Position numbers and translations under genes: made by a program. Under the pieces are notes generated by a model, which did no database searches, had not been told where the DNA came from, and worked only from the letters and a program-made list of their open reading frames with translations. This document shows, one piece after another, positions 6,142-13,835 of a stretch of DNA of 18,926 nucleotides (its first letter is position 1; the number at the start of each line of letters is the position of its first letter). This DNA is from Blastococcus sp. CT_GayMR20 (GTDB taxonomy: Bacteria > Actinomycetota > Actinomycetes > Mycobacteriales > Geodermatophilaceae): contig NZ_SPQM01000097.1 in the NCBI RefSeq assembly GCF_004570345.1, positions 1-18,926 on the forward strand, given 5' to 3'.

Positions 6142-7350
6142 GTGGACGCTGAGGACTTCCGTCAGGTCAGGGGCGCCGTGCGCCAGCTCGTGCGGGAGTC
6201 CGTCGTGCCCCGCGAGGAGCAGATCGAGGACGAGGACCGCATCCCCGACGACCTCAGGGCGCAGGTCGCCGACATGGGGCTGTTCGGGTACGCGCTGCCC
6301 GAGGAGTACGGCGGGCTCGGCGTGACCATGAGCGAGGACGTCCGACTCGCCTTCGAGTTCGGCTACACCACCCCGGCCTTCCGGTCGCTGTTCGGCACCA
6401 ACAACGGCATCGCCGGTCAGGTCATCGCCAAGTTCGGCACCGACGAGCAGAAGAAGGCCTACCTGCCGCGGCTGGCCGCCGGCGACCTCATCGCCTCCTT
6501 CGCGCTGACCGAGGCGGAGGCCGGCTCCGACCCCGCGGGCCTGCGGACCAGTGCCCGACGGGACGGCGACGGATGGGTCGTCAACGGCAGCAAGCGCTAC
6601 ATCACCAACGCGCCGCTGGCCGACCTGTTCGTCGTCTTCGCCCGCACCGACCCGGCCGAGCGCGGCGGACGCGGGATCTCCAGCTTCGTGGTCGAGACCG
6701 CGACGCCGGGCGTCTCCGTCGGTCCGAAGGACAAGAAGATGGGGCAGTCCGGCGCCTGGACGGCCGAGGTGTTCTTCGACGACGTCCGCGTCGGTCCCTC
6801 GGGGCTGATCGGCGAGGAGGGGCGCGGGTACTCGAAGGCCCTGACGGTGCTCTCCCGCGGCCGGCTGCACATCGCCGCGCTGTGCGTCGGCATGGCCCAG
6901 CGGGTGCTCGACGAGTCGGTGGCGTACGCGGCGACCGCGAAGCAGGGTGGTGCACCGATCGGCCGGTTCCAGCTCGTGCAGGGGATGCTCGCCGACATGC
7001 ACGCCGAGCTCCTCGCCGGGCGCAGCATGGTGCGTGAGGTCGCCGCCCGGTACGACAGCGGCGAGGACACCTCCGTCGGCCCGTCGTCGGCGAAGCTGTT
7101 CTGCACCGAGATGGTCGGCCGGGCGGTCGACAAGGCGGTGCAGATCCACGGCGGCATGGGCTACCTGAGGACGACGCCCGTCGAGCGCTTCTACCGCGAC
7201 GCGCGGCTGTTCCGCCTCTACGAGGGGACCAGCGAGGTGCAGCGGGTCATCGTCGGCGGCGCGCTGCTGCGCGAGGCCGGCATGAGAACGGACCCTCCTG
7301 CCCCCCACCCCTCGCACGCTCGGGGCGGGTCCCTGCAGGAGGGCCGGTGA
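6142..7350 (+). CDS. Acyl-CoA dehydrogenase
   Basis: This 402-aa FAD enzyme would oxidise an acyl-CoA to the 2,3-enoyl-CoA. The order is standard: N-terminal helical domain (about 1-115), beta domain with FALTEAEAGSDPAG (120-133) and WVVNGSKRYITNA (145-157), and C-terminal helical domain with QIHGGMGY (334-341) and LYEGTSEVQR (359-368), where E361 is the expected catalytic base. GTG at 6142 is preferred over GTG 6073: the extra 23 codons include TTT, CCA, AAT, GTA, GCT and GCA, unlike the strongly G/C-ending codons that follow. Neither has a clear ribosome site. The last 21 residues (RTDPPAPHPSHARGG and on) are encoded by a palindromic DNA element. The stop overlaps the thioesterase start by 4 bp. 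Confidence 0.93.
   Translation: MDAEDFRQVRGAVRQLVRESVVPREEQIEDEDRIPDDLRAQVADMGLFGYALPEEYGGLGVTMSEDVRLAFEFGYTTPAFRSLFGTNNGIAGQVIAKFGTDEQKKAYLPRLAAGDLIASFALTEAEAGSDPAGLRTSARRDGDGWVVNGSKRYITNAPLADLFVVFARTDPAERGGRGISSFVVETATPGVSVGPKDKKMGQSGAWTAEVFFDDVRVGPSGLIGEEGRGYSKALTVLSRGRLHIAALCVGMAQRVLDESVAYAATAKQGGAPIGRFQLVQGMLADMHAELLAGRSMVREVAARYDSGEDTSVGPSSAKLFCTEMVGRAVDKAVQIHGGMGYLRTTPVERFYRDARLFRLYEGTSEVQRVIVGGALLREAGMRTDPPAPHPSHARGGSLQEGR
7290..7343. repeat. Palindromic element inside the 3' end of the acyl-CoA dehydrogenase
   Basis: CCCTCCTGC (7293-7301) is perfectly complementary to GCAGGAGGG (7335-7343). GGACCC (7290-7295) also matches GGGTCC (7327-7332), and the inner CCCCACCCCTCG and CGGGGCGGG can pair with a mismatch. 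The element fills the last coding stretch of the dehydrogenase and its right arm contains the AGGAGG that serves the next gene. I have an impression of similar palindromes scattered in related genomes, which cannot be verified here. Confidence 0.6.
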
Positions 7351-8012
7351 GTCCGGACGAGCGGGTCGTGCGCCGCGACGCCGTCGGCGAGCTGGGTGCA
7401 GCCCTGCGGGACCTGGTCGACGCCGCCGTACGTACCGAGGTGCCGCTCGAGGAACTGGGTGCCGCCACGGCGGCCGCCCGCGAGCTCGCCGCCCGCCTGC
7501 GGGCGGAGACGCGCGGACTGCACGACATCGCAGGAGTCGACGACCCGGAGACCGGCGAGCGCTGGTACAGCCCCGTCTACGGCCCGGGGAACCCGATCGC
7601 ACCGCCGCTGGTGCCCACCGACTCCGCCGACGGCCGCGCCACCGGCCGCGTGACGCTGGGCAAGCCGCACGAGGGCCCGCCCGGACTGGTGCACGGGGGC
7701 GTGGTGGCCACCCTGCTCGACCACGTGCTGGCCCGGGCGGTCCGCGCGGCGGGCCGCGGCGGCCTGACCGCGACGCTGACGGTGACCTACCGGCGACCGG
7801 TGCAGCTCGGGATCCCACTCGTCCTGGCGGCCGAGACGGGGGAGGTCGACGGGCGGCGGACCACCGCACGCGCGCGGCTGACCCCCGAGGACGACCCAGG
7901 GACGACGCTGGCCGAGGCCGAGGGGCTGTTCGTGGCGCTGCGCCCCGAGCGGGCCGCCGACGTCTTCGCGCCGACGGGCCGGGACGTCGCGGCCTGGACC
8001 AGCCGCACCTGA
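7347..8012 (+). CDS. PaaI-family hotdog-fold thioesterase
   Basis: This 221-aa protein carries a hotdog thioesterase domain in its C-terminal two thirds. The signature PPGLVHGGVVATLLDHVLA (111-129) contains H116-G117-G118 and acidic D125, the usual catalytic or substrate-orienting residues of PaaI/4HBT enzymes. LTATLTVTYRRPVQLGIPL follows as the central strand pair. It would hydrolyse an acyl-CoA thioester. Residues 1-60 form a helical extension rich in Ala, Arg and Glu, longer than minimal PaaI proteins. The GTG start overlaps the dehydrogenase stop (GTGA, 7347-7350), so translation is probably coupled. The AGGAGG at 7337-7342 comes from the palindromic element. The pairing suggests a shared acyl-CoA pathway, substrate unknown. 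Confidence 0.9.
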   Translation: MSPDERVVRRDAVGELGAALRDLVDAAVRTEVPLEELGAATAAARELAARLRAETRGLHDIAGVDDPETGERWYSPVYGPGNPIAPPLVPTDSADGRATGRVTLGKPHEGPPGLVHGGVVATLLDHVLARAVRAAGRGGLTATLTVTYRRPVQLGIPLVLAAETGEVDGRRTTARARLTPEDDPGTTLAEAEGLFVALRPERAADVFAPTGRDVAAWTSRT

Positions 8013-8075
8013 AACCGGCGGCTGATCCCGCGGAGTTCCGCTACCGTCCGCCTCCCGCGATCCCGGAGGTATCCC

Positions 8076-9557
8076 GTGACCGAACAATTCGGATGGTCCC
8101 CCTACGGCCCGCTCCCGTCGACCGTGGCCCTCGGCGGGACCGATCGCGAGGACGACCTCCGGCCCGAGCTGGCCGACGTCGGCCGGCTCGCCCGGCGGGG
8201 ACTGCGCGCGGTGATCGGCGCCGCGCGGGCCGAGGATCGGCCGCGCCTGTCGCGGATGCTCGCCGAGCACCTGGGTGCGGGTGCCGGTGCGCTCGACGTC
8301 GTCGAGGAGACCTGGCCGGGGTACGACCACGTGAACGTGCAGGCCGGGCTCGACGCCTGGGTCGCCGAGCCGGTCCGCAGCGCGGAGCTCGTCGGCGTCG
8401 CGAGCTTCCAGGGCGTGATGTTCGGCCTCGGCGACCTGCTCGCCGGCGGCCGCCAGGAGGACATGCACGGGCTGCGCCCGGGCAACCCGGCCAGCGTCAA
8501 CCTCGCCTGCGGCCCGGACGGCGCCGTGCGCGCGTGCATCCGGTGCGGGGTGTACCTGGTGACCGAGGGGGAGACGCGCACCGCCGTGCTGCTGCGCGGT
8601 GCCGCGCCCGAGTTCGGGCAGGACTCCGTCTCGGTGCAGGTCATGAGCACCGACCCCTCGGCCGCGACCCGGGCGGCGACCGACATCCGGCAGGCGGCGC
8701 TGGACCACAACGTCTTCCGGGGCCAGGTGCTCTCGTTCGGGGTGGAGGTGTTCGGGCACGGCCGGACGCTGCTGCAGTTCCACCGCCGGCCCGTCATGAC
8801 GGCCGACCAGCTGGTCCTGGCGCCGGACACGCTCGCGGAGATCCAGCGGCAGGTCGTGGAGGTGGCCCGTCACAAGGAGCGGCTGCTCGCCATGGGCCAG
8901 CACCTCAAGCGGGGACTGCTCCTCTACGGCCCTCCGGGGACCGGGAAGACGCACACCGTCCGGTACCTCACCAGCACGCTGGCGGGCACGACCGTTCTCC
9001 AGCTGACCGGCAACGCGCTGCACCTGATCAGCCAGGCCTGCTCGGTGGCCCGGGCCCTGCAGCCGGCGATGCTCGTCATCGAGGACGTCGACCTCATCGC
9101 CGAGGACCGCGGGATGCACCCCGGCCAGCACCCGCTCCTGTTCCAGCTGCTCAACGAGATGGACGGGCTGGCCGAGGACGCCGACGTCGTCTTCGTCCTC
9201 ACCACCAACCGGGCGGACCTGCTGGAGCCGGCCCTCGCCGAGCGCCCGGGCCGGGTGGACCAGGCCGTGGCGCTCGAGCTGCCCGACGCCGACGCCCGCC
9301 GGGCGCTCTTCGAGCTCTACCGGGGGCCGCTCGAGGTCGACACCTCCGGCCTGGACGACGTCCTCGCCCGGACCCAGGGCGTGACGGCGTCGTTCCTCAA
9401 AGAGCTGCTGCGCCGCGCGGCCCTGCTGGCGGCCACCCGCACCGCCGAGGACGACCGGCTCACGGTGTCGGCGGCCGACCTGACGGCGGCGCTGGACGAG
9501 CTGCTGGACACCCGCAACGCGATGACCCGGACGCTGCTGGGCAGCACGCCCGGCTGA
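8076..9557 (+). CDS. AAA-family ATPase
   Basis: This 493-aa protein has an unassigned N-terminal domain (about 1-240) and a C-terminal AAA domain. Walker A is GPPGTGKT (285-292), Walker B MLVIEDVD (332-339), sensor 1 TTN (376-378), and AERPGRVD (388-395) supplies candidate Arg fingers R390 and R393, as in FtsH- and proteasome-type ATPases. A helical lid follows with VTASFLKELLRRAAL. No protease domain, zinc-site HEXXH or membrane segment is present, so it is more likely a remodelling ATPase than an FtsH protease. The GTG start at 8076 has a strong GGAGG 6 bases upstream. It lies 63 bp after the thioesterase on the same strand; a functional link is not evident. Confidence 0.9.
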   Translation: MTEQFGWSPYGPLPSTVALGGTDREDDLRPELADVGRLARRGLRAVIGAARAEDRPRLSRMLAEHLGAGAGALDVVEETWPGYDHVNVQAGLDAWVAEPVRSAELVGVASFQGVMFGLGDLLAGGRQEDMHGLRPGNPASVNLACGPDGAVRACIRCGVYLVTEGETRTAVLLRGAAPEFGQDSVSVQVMSTDPSAATRAATDIRQAALDHNVFRGQVLSFGVEVFGHGRTLLQFHRRPVMTADQLVLAPDTLAEIQRQVVEVARHKERLLAMGQHLKRGLLLYGPPGTGKTHTVRYLTSTLAGTTVLQLTGNALHLISQACSVARALQPAMLVIEDVDLIAEDRGMHPGQHPLLFQLLNEMDGLAEDADVVFVLTTNRADLLEPALAERPGRVDQAVALELPDADARRALFELYRGPLEVDTSGLDDVLARTQGVTASFLKELLRRAALLAATRTAEDDRLTVSAADLTAALDELLDTRNAMTRTLLGSTPG

Positions 9558-9564
9558 CCAGCGG

Positions 9565-10683
9565 TCAGCTCGCCCGCGGTCCGGGGGTGTTCGCGGGGTC
9601 GCCGGCGGGGTCGAGGGTCGGTCCGCCCGCCGGGTGGAAGAGCGGTCCCGGCGCGCCCTCGCCGCGGCCCAGCGCGGCGACGAACTGCAGGAGCACCTCG
9701 TCGCTGCGGTGGGCCGGCGACCAGTCCAGCAGCCTCCGGGCGCGGGTCGTGTCGAGGGCGGGCACCTGCGTGCCGATGTCGACCCAGCCCGGCTCCGTCG
9801 GCACGACGTGCGCGGCGAAGGCGGCCTGCAGCGCCGTCCGGACGGCGAGCGCCGGCATCGGGATGCGCACGGTGCCGAGCGTGCGCGCCAGCAGGTCGGC
9901 GTCCAGGAGCGGCTCGGCGGCGAGGTTGAACGGACCGGGCGCGCGGCGGTCGAGCATCCGCACGATCGCGTCCGCGACGTCGTCGGAGTGCACGAACGAC
10001 AGCGCCAGGCGCGGCAGCGGCAGGGGCAGCAGTCGCGCCACCGCACCGGGCAGCAGCCGGGCGGCGCCGAAGAGCACCGGCCCGAGGAAGTAGCGGCCGA
10101 TCTCGCTGCCGGCCGACGGCTGCAGCACCAGTGTCGGCCGGACGACGGTCAGCGTGATCTCCGGGTGCCGGGACAGGACGGTGCGCACCTCGCGCTCGGC
10201 GGCGGACTTGTCGCGGCTGTACTGGGCGCTCGGGATGCCGGTGGTCGGCCAGTCCTCGGTGACCCGTTGCCCGACCGCCCCGGCCGCGTAGGCGCCGATC
10301 GAGGACATGTGGACGAACTGGCGGACACCCGCGGCGGCCGCGGCGCGGGCCACGCGCAGGGTGCCCTCGACGTTGACGCGGTGCAGGTCGTCGGGACGCC
10401 GTCCCGGCTGCAGGGCCCAGGCGAGGTGGACGACGGCGTCGGCACCGCCCACGAACTCGGCGATCTCGGCCTCGCTCGCGGGCTCGCCCAGGTCGGCGAG
10501 GTGCCACCGGACGCCCGTGTAGGGCGCCACCTCGGGCGGGCGGCGGCGGGCGAGCGCGCGGATCTCGGCCACGCCGCCGGCCGGGTCGGTCAGCCGCCGC
10601 AGCAGGGCGGTGCCGACGTTGCCGCTCGCGCCGGTGACGGCGACTTTCATGCCGCGGAGGTGGTCGGGGGTGAGCTCAGCCAT
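9565..10683 (-). CDS. NAD-dependent epimerase/dehydratase family protein
   Basis: This 372-aa extended short-chain dehydrogenase binds NAD(P) through TGASGNVG (17-24). It contains HLAW at 86-89, VNVEGTLRV, the active-site Ser in HMSSIGAY (125-132) and the Tyr-Lys pair Y155 and K159 (YSRDK). A substrate domain with FVHSDDVADAIVRML follows. This suits an atypical SDR acting on a nucleotide sugar, sterol or other alcohol; no precise reaction can be given. The final 30 residues (GEGAPGPLFHPAGG on) are a low-complexity Pro/Gly tail. ATG at 10683 is used, but an internal ATG at 10650 starting MKVAVTGASG is a credible alternative. It is convergent with the AAA gene (7 bp between stops). Confidence 0.9.
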   Translation of the reverse strand: MAELTPDHLRGMKVAVTGASGNVGTALLRRLTDPAGGVAEIRALARRRPPEVAPYTGVRWHLADLGEPASEAEIAEFVGGADAVVHLAWALQPGRRPDDLHRVNVEGTLRVARAAAAAGVRQFVHMSSIGAYAAGAVGQRVTEDWPTTGIPSAQYSRDKSAAEREVRTVLSRHPEITLTVVRPTLVLQPSAGSEIGRYFLGPVLFGAARLLPGAVARLLPLPLPRLALSFVHSDDVADAIVRMLDRRAPGPFNLAAEPLLDADLLARTLGTVRIPMPALAVRTALQAAFAAHVVPTEPGWVDIGTQVPALDTTRARRLLDWSPAHRSDEVLLQFVAALGRGEGAPGPLFHPAGGPTLDPAGDPANTPGPRAS

Positions 10684-10734
10684 CCCTTGCCGCTACCCGG
10701 GTCCTTGGGCCGCAACCGGGCGTAGGTTCCGCTG

Positions 10735-11085
10735 GTGATCAGGGGCGCGCACGTGATCCTGTACAGCAGCGACGCCGAGGCGGACCGGGCCTTCCTCCGG
10801 GGCCTGCTCGGCCTGGGCGAGGTCGACGCCGGGGGTGGCTGGCTGATCCTGCAACTGCCACCGGGCGAGGTGGCGGTGCACCCGGCCGAGACGTCCGGCG
10901 CGGTCGAGCTCTACCTGGTCTGCGACGACGTCGACGGCACGGTGGCCCAGCTGGCCGAACGCGGCGTGGTCTTCGAGGGGCCGGTCTCCGACCAGGGCTG
11001 GGGGCGGCTCACGACCATCCGGCTGCCCGGCGGTGGGCGGCTCGGTCTCTACGAGGCGCGCCACCCGACCGCCTTCGACCTCTGA
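10735..11085 (+). CDS. VOC (glyoxalase/bleomycin resistance) family protein
   Basis: This 116-aa protein has the paired beta-alpha-beta-beta-beta modules of the vicinal oxygen chelate fold: GAHVILYSSDAEADRAFLRGLLGL at the start, then VELYLVCDDVDGTVAQLAERG, and GRLTTIRLPGGGRLGLYEARH. His6, Glu in VELYLV and Glu in LYEARH lie at usual metal-ligand positions. The role could be a lyase, dioxygenase or binding protein; the sequence does not decide. GTG at 10735 places the first strand directly after the start. It is divergent from the epimerase gene (51 bp apart) and convergent with the small HhH gene. Confidence 0.88.
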   Translation: MIRGAHVILYSSDAEADRAFLRGLLGLGEVDAGGGWLILQLPPGEVAVHPAETSGAVELYLVCDDVDGTVAQLAERGVVFEGPVSDQGWGRLTTIRLPGGGRLGLYEARHPTAFDL

Positions 11086-11090
11086 GGCGG

Positions 11091-11285
11091 TCAGCCGAAC
11101 GACAGACCGCGCTCGGCCAGTGCCTCGCGGAGGATCCGCAGGGCCCTGGGGCCCACGCCGTGCAGCTGCCCCAGCTCGCGCTCGGGCACGCCGGCGAGCT
11201 GGTCGAGCCGGGTGTACCCGGCCAGGCGCAGCGCGCCTGTGGCGGGGGCGCCGATGCGGGGGAGGTCGGAGTCCGCGGTGGGCAC
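11091..11285 (-). CDS. Small helix-hairpin-helix protein
   Basis: This 64-aa protein is almost entirely one HhH-type fold: IGAPATGALRLAGYTRLDQL, then LGQLHGVGPRALRILREAL, where HGVGPRA is the hairpin. It resembles the C-terminal domain of RNA polymerase alpha and other stand-alone HhH proteins, which bind DNA without sequence specificity or contact proteins. GTG at 11285 gives a short leader before the fold. It follows the cupin gene by 16 bp on the same strand and is probably the last gene of the MFS-cupin unit. Its connection to transport is unclear. Confidence 0.8.
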   Translation of the reverse strand: MPTADSDLPRIGAPATGALRLAGYTRLDQLAGVPERELGQLHGVGPRALRILREALAERGLSFG

Positions 11286-11301
11286 GCAGTCATCCTGCCG
11301 G

Positions 11302-11640
11302 TCAGTCGGGTCCGAGGTACACGTCGTCGGGCTGGTCCGGCGCCGGCTCCTTCAGCTCCACGAAGATCGAGTGGGTCGGGGTGTCGCCGGTGTTCTCGCC
11401 GCGGTGCTGCTGCGCGGGGACCCAGGCCGTCGTCCCTGCGGAGATCTCGACGTCCCGCTGGGCGTCCCCGTGGAAGAGGCGCCTGCGGAACGAGCTCAGC
11501 GTGTACATGACGCTGTCCGGGTGTTCGTGCACCGTGGTGCTGTCGCCGGGACTGTCGGTGTACTCGAGCACCCGCACGCGGTCGTTCTCGAAGACGACCT
11601 TGTAGTGCTGCGGGTTGGTCTCAGCGGGGTCGAGGTTCAT
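11302..11640 (-). CDS. Small cupin-domain protein
   Basis: This 112-aa protein is a single cupin barrel. The first cupin motif reads STTVHEHPDSVMYTLS and includes two His; the second region is AGTTAWVPAQQHRGENTGD, with a further His. Such proteins bind a metal and small ligand; catalytic activity is uncertain. ATG at 11638-11640 overlaps the MFS stop (ATGA, 11637-11640), showing translational coupling. The much longer open frame upstream (to 12858) is only the shadow of the MFS gene. Coupling suggests that the cupin acts on or senses the transported compound (inference). Confidence 0.88.
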   Translation of the reverse strand: MNLDPAETNPQHYKVVFENDRVRVLEYTDSPGDSTTVHEHPDSVMYTLSSFRRRLFHGDAQRDVEISAGTTAWVPAQQHRGENTGDTPTHSIFVELKEPAPDQPDDVYLGPD

Positions 11641-13013
11641 GCGCCCTGATCGTGCTCGCGCCCGGCCGCGCTGACCAGGTCTTCCGCCGCGGGTGGTTCG
11701 TCGTCCAGGGCCCGGCCGCGACGCTCGGGCAGGCCCCACGTGGCGAGCGCACCGAGCAGGAAGAAGGCCGCGAACGTGCCGAAGACCAGGCCGGTCCCGC
11801 CGGCGTCCAGCAGCGGTGGCACGCACAGCGGGGCGGCGATCGACGCCAGCCGGCCGAACCCGGCGGCGGCCCCGGCCCCCGTCGCGCGGAGCACCGTCGG
11901 GTAGACCTCCGGCGTCACGGCGTACAGCGCGCCCCAGGCGCCGAGGTTGAAGAAGGACAGCACCATGCCGGTGACCAGCACCGTGGCCTCGCCGTCGGCC
12001 TGGGCGAACATGCCGGCCCCGGCCGCGGAACCGACCAGGAAGACCGCCAGCGTGGGACGCCGACCCCACTTCTCGATGAGGAAGGCGGCCACCGCGTAAC
12101 CCGGGAGCTGCGCCAGCGTGATGACGAGGGTGAAGCCGAAGGACCGGACGAGCGAGAAGCCCTGGGCGACGAGCAGCGTGGGCAGCCAGATGAAGGCGCC
12201 GTAGTAGGCGAAGTTGACGCTGAACCACACGATCCACAGAGACGCCGTGCGCAGGCGGCTGCCCACCGCCCACAGGGCCCGCGGGCCGGGGGAGTGCACC
12301 GGCCGGGGGAGCGGCGACTCGACGGCGGCCACCCCGGCCGCCCGTTCGAACCGCCGGACGGCCGCCTCGGCCTCCTCCACGCGGCCACGGGCCTCGAGGT
12401 ACCGCACCGACTCGGGCAGTCCGCGCCGGACGACGACGGCGTACAGCGCGGGAAGCGCGCCGATGGCCAGCGCCCAGCGCCACCCGTCGTCGCTGCGGGG
12501 GACGACGAAGTAGCCGATGAGGGCCGACAGCGTCCAGCCCACCGCCCAGAAGGCCTCGAGCAGCACGACCACGCGACCGCGCACCCGCGCCGGGGCGAAC
12601 TCGCTGACCAGGGTGGACGCCACCGGCAGCTCCGCGCCGAGGCCCAGTCCGATGAGGAAGCGGAAGACGAGCAGGGCGCCGACCGACCACGACAGGGCGG
12701 CGGCACCCGTCGCCAGCCCGAAGATCAGCAGCGTGGTGGCGAACACCTGGCGCCGTCCGTAGCGGTCGGCGAGCAGACCGCCGAGGGTGGCGCCCAGGGC
12801 CATCCCGACGAACCCGATGGAGCCGATCCACGACAGCTCGGTCGGCGACAGCTGCCACTGCACGGCCAGCGCGGCCATCACGAACGAGATCAGGCCGACG
12901 TCCATGGCGTCCAGCGCCCAGCCGAGACCCGACCCGACCACCAGCCGGCCGTGCTCACGGGTGAAGGGCAGCCGGTCGAGCCGTTCGGCCCGGGGAAGCG
13001 GAGGAACGGTCAT
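11637..13013 (-). CDS. MFS transporter
   Basis: This 458-aa protein has about 12 membrane helices and belongs to the major facilitator superfamily, sugar/aromatic-acid-type subgroup. Recognisable are GLGWALDAMDVGLISF in helix 1, the loop 2-3 motif GGLLADRYGRR, RFLIGLGLGAELPVASTLVSEF in helix 4, and the second-half repeat IEKWGRRPT. The Asp pair in LDAMD is typical of the AAHS and niacin/benzoate-like transporters, so an organic acid is a plausible substrate. It sits in the cytoplasmic membrane. ATG at 13013 has no Shine-Dalgarno sequence. The promoter must lie in the 95-bp gap shared with the divergent SRPBCC operon, which carries paired dyads, so it may be under the ArsR regulator (inference). 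Confidence 0.92.
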   Translation of the reverse strand: MTVPPLPRAERLDRLPFTREHGRLVVGSGLGWALDAMDVGLISFVMAALAVQWQLSPTELSWIGSIGFVGMALGATLGGLLADRYGRRQVFATTLLIFGLATGAAALSWSVGALLVFRFLIGLGLGAELPVASTLVSEFAPARVRGRVVVLLEAFWAVGWTLSALIGYFVVPRSDDGWRWALAIGALPALYAVVVRRGLPESVRYLEARGRVEEAEAAVRRFERAAGVAAVESPLPRPVHSPGPRALWAVGSRLRTASLWIVWFSVNFAYYGAFIWLPTLLVAQGFSLVRSFGFTLVITLAQLPGYAVAAFLIEKWGRRPTLAVFLVGSAAGAGMFAQADGEATVLVTGMVLSFFNLGAWGALYAVTPEVYPTVLRATGAGAAAGFGRLASIAAPLCVPPLLDAGGTGLVFGTFAAFFLLGALATWGLPERRGRALDDEPPAAEDLVSAAGREHDQGA

Positions 13014-13059
13014 GGCGAAAGTCTGGCAACGAGCGGTGGCGGCCGCGCCCTGGCGCCTC

Positions 13060-13094
13060 GGTAACCTGTGGGTTACGGTAACGCCGAAGTTACC
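13060..13094. promoter_or_regulatory. Double dyad operator, probable ArsR site
   Basis: Two similar dyads lie in tandem: GGTAAC-N6-GTTACG (13060-13077, sharing G13077 with the next) and GGTAAC-N6-GTTACC (13077-13094), the second perfect. The half-sites at 13061, 13072, 13078 and 13089 alternate GTAAC/GTTAC, so the centre GTTAC-G-GTAAC is also a dyad. They lie 15 bp before the SRPBCC start and 47 bp before the MFS start. An ArsR gene is in the operon, making autoregulation likely. Confidence 0.75.
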
Positions 13095-13108
13095 GAGAAG
13101 GGCGGGCC

Positions 13109-13531
13109 GTGAAGCACTACGAGGCGTCCGCGCAGATCGCCGCTCCGCCGGAGGCGGTCTGGGCCGTGCTCACCGACGGCGCCGGCTGGTCGTCGTGGGA
13201 CTCGGGCGTGACCGGTGTCGAGGGGCGGATCCAGCCGGGGGAGAAGGTCACCATCCGGTCGGAGGCCTCTCCCGGGCGGGCCTTCCCCGTCGAGGTGACC
13301 ACGTTCGAGGCCCCGCGCCGGCTGGAGTTCACCGGCGGCATGCCGCTCGGCCTGTTCCGCGGGGTGCGCACGTACACGCTCACGCCGACCGGCAGCGGCA
13401 CCCGGTTCGACATGCGCGAGGAGTACACCGGTCCGCTGCTCGGCCTGGTCTGGCGGTCGATGCCGGATCTGCAGCCGTCCTTCGACCGGTTCGCGGCGGG
13501 GCTCAAGGCCCGTGCCGAGTCCGGTGCCTGA
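13109..13531 (+). CDS. SRPBCC (START-like) family protein
   Basis: This 140-aa protein has the SRPBCC/polyketide-cyclase-2-like fold with a deep ligand pocket. The opening strand and helix read YEASAQIAAPPEAVWAVLTDGAGWSSWDSGV; strands with EVTTFEAPRRLEFTGG and a C-terminal helix (MPDLQPSFDRFAAGLKARAE) complete it. The length is full. Such proteins bind hydrophobic ligands; no enzyme activity can be read from the sequence. GTG at 13109 comes 15 bp after the operator and a GGGCGGG purine stretch. The gene overlaps the following ArsR gene, the usual SRPBCC-ArsR pairing in actinobacteria. Confidence 0.9.
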   Translation: MKHYEASAQIAAPPEAVWAVLTDGAGWSSWDSGVTGVEGRIQPGEKVTIRSEASPGRAFPVEVTTFEAPRRLEFTGGMPLGLFRGVRTYTLTPTGSGTRFDMREEYTGPLLGLVWRSMPDLQPSFDRFAAGLKARAESGA

Positions 13532-13835
13532 GCCGGCGCGCGACCCGTTCGAGACGCTGGGCGACCCGAACCGGCGCGCGATCCTCGGCCTCCTCGGGAC
13601 CGACGGCCGTTCGGTGCAGCAGATCGCCGAGGCACTGCCGATCAGCCGGCCGGCGGTGTCCCGCCACCTGCGCCTGCTCAAGGAGGCCGGCTTCGTCGTG
13701 GAGGAGCCCCAGGGCACCCGGCGGATCTACCGGCTGCACGACGAGGGGCTCGCCGCGGTGCACGCCTACCTGGAGCGGGTGTGGGGTGAGGCCGGGGCGC
13801 GTTTCCGGTTGATGGCCGAGAACACCGAGCCGTGA
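13512..13835 (+). CDS. ArsR-family transcriptional regulator
   Basis: This 107-aa winged helix-turn-helix protein carries the typical DPFETLGDPNRRAILGLL opening and the recognition region SVQQIAEALPISRPAVSRHLRLLKEAG followed by a wing (VVEEPQGTRRIYRL). It contains no Cys at all, so the classical metal-sensing sites of ArsR/SmtB are absent. It resembles the non-metal group linked to SRPBCC genes. It probably binds the paired dyads upstream of the operon. The start is uncertain: GTG 13512 has AAGG nearby, and GTG 13524 (giving MPEPARDPF) is nearly as good; both overlap the SRPBCC stop. Its own stop overlaps the next start (GTGA). Confidence 0.92.
   Translation: MPSPVPEPARDPFETLGDPNRRAILGLLGTDGRSVQQIAEALPISRPAVSRHLRLLKEAGFVVEEPQGTRRIYRLHDEGLAAVHAYLERVWGEAGARFRLMAENTEP

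Noticed and set aside
7218..10046. Very long minus-strand open frame (942 codons)
   Set aside because: It is antisense to the thioesterase and AAA genes, low-complexity in Arg/Pro/Gly, and has no family motifs; a usual high-GC shadow.
11641..12858. Long upstream extension of the cupin frame
   Set aside because: It is a shadow of the MFS gene in another phase; the cupin begins at the ATG overlapping the MFS stop.
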